From contig CAMPIG010000268.1 of the NCBI GenBank assembly GCA_946886255.1, forward strand, positions 1 through 6,754: a stretch of 6,754 bases of DNA, given 5' to 3'. This document shows, one piece after another, positions 6,582 to 6,754 of the stretch. This DNA is from an uncultured Cellvibrio sp. (GTDB lineage Bacteria > Pseudomonadota > Gammaproteobacteria > Pseudomonadales > Cellvibrionaceae). The stretch's first letter is position 1; every line of letters starts with the position of its first letter. A program made the position numbers and the translations under genes. The notes under the pieces were generated by a model that was not told the origin of the DNA, did not search any database, and worked only from the letters and a program-made list of their open reading frames with translations.

Positions 6582-6754
6582 TTATTTTTCGAGCATTTCC
6601 ACTAGCACGGTCTTGATGATGAAACCCAAGAGACCTAAACCCAGCGCTAAAAAAAGAATGAAGGTACCGAATTTGCCAGCCTTTGATTTACGCGCCAAGT
6701 CCCACACGATAAACACCATAAAGGCGATCAATCCACCCACGCCAATATAAAGCG
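6582..6754 (-). CDS. DUF2788-like small membrane protein, C-terminal part (5' end outside window)
   Basis: The frame enters the window at base 6752 on the - strand and reads 56 codons to a TAA at 6582-6584. Two hydrophobic helices are visible: LYIGVGGLIAFMVFIVW at fragment residues 1-17, and FGTFILFLALGLGLLGFIIK at 28-47. They are joined by a short positively charged loop, DLARKSKAGK (18-27), and the protein ends in a short amphipathic tail, TVLVEMLEK. The WDLARKSKAGKFGTF stretch and glycine-rich second helix match my recollection of DUF2788, a family of about 70 residues in Pseudomonas-like gammaproteobacteria, so perhaps only a dozen residues are missing. By the positive-inside rule the loop should be cytoplasmic, with both ends outside. 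Function is unknown. Its stop is 82 bases before the kinase ATG, with no terminator between, so the two genes may be co-transcribed. Confidence 0.8.
   Translation of the reverse strand, partial: LYIGVGGLIAFMVFIVWDLARKSKAGKFGTFILFLALGLGLLGFIIKTVLVEMLEK

Noticed and set aside
1..6754. CRISPR array, tRNA or rRNA genes, phage attachment site, complete insertion sequence
   Set aside because: No regularly spaced repeats, tRNA-like cloverleaf, rRNA signature or transposase frame was seen on either strand.

Overview
The window looks like chromosomal DNA of a gammaproteobacterium, probably in or near the Cellvibrionaceae (Cellvibrio, Saccharophagus, Teredinibacter type). Three things suggest this: an exonuclease III C-terminus very close to the E. 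coli type, a small DUF2788-like membrane protein of the kind found in Pseudomonas-like gammaproteobacteria, and a very large sugar-oxidation lipoprotein typical of polysaccharide degraders. The lineage is an inference from protein character; no search was possible.

Layout. (1) Bases 1-184, + strand: the last 60 codons of xthA, convergent with everything else. (2) Bases 185-356: a gap between convergent genes, holding a weak hairpin and a striking 90-base nested palindrome (238-327) with perfect 20-base arms, probably a dispersed REP/MITE-like element. (3) Bases 357-3878, - strand: one 1173-residue lipoprotein fusing a ThuA domain, a glucose/sorbosone-dehydrogenase (PQQ-type) beta-propeller, a PKD-like region, a class I cytochrome c and a CBM6-like C-terminal domain. 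(4) Bases 3879-4261: non-coding, with the terminator of the upstream gene and the presumed promoter region of the lipoprotein gene. (5) Bases 4262-6499 (possible TTG start at 6556), - strand: a six-helix membrane hybrid histidine kinase with two receiver domains, whose ATP-binding domain and first receiver have lost key residues. (6) Bases 6582-6754, - strand: the 3' part of a DUF2788-like gene, cut by the window edge.

How the genes relate. The kinase gene follows the DUF2788 gene closely and may be co-transcribed with it. Phased 11-base direct repeats lie just before its preferred start. A hairpin terminator separates the kinase gene from the lipoprotein gene, so those two are same-strand neighbours but probably not one operon. 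The lipoprotein reads as a self-contained redox module at the outer membrane: bind a carbohydrate, oxidise a sugar at the propeller, and pass electrons to the tethered haem. No dedicated new defence or mobile system is visible. The most notable items are the multidomain redox lipoprotein, the probable pseudokinase, the nested palindrome and the phased repeats.
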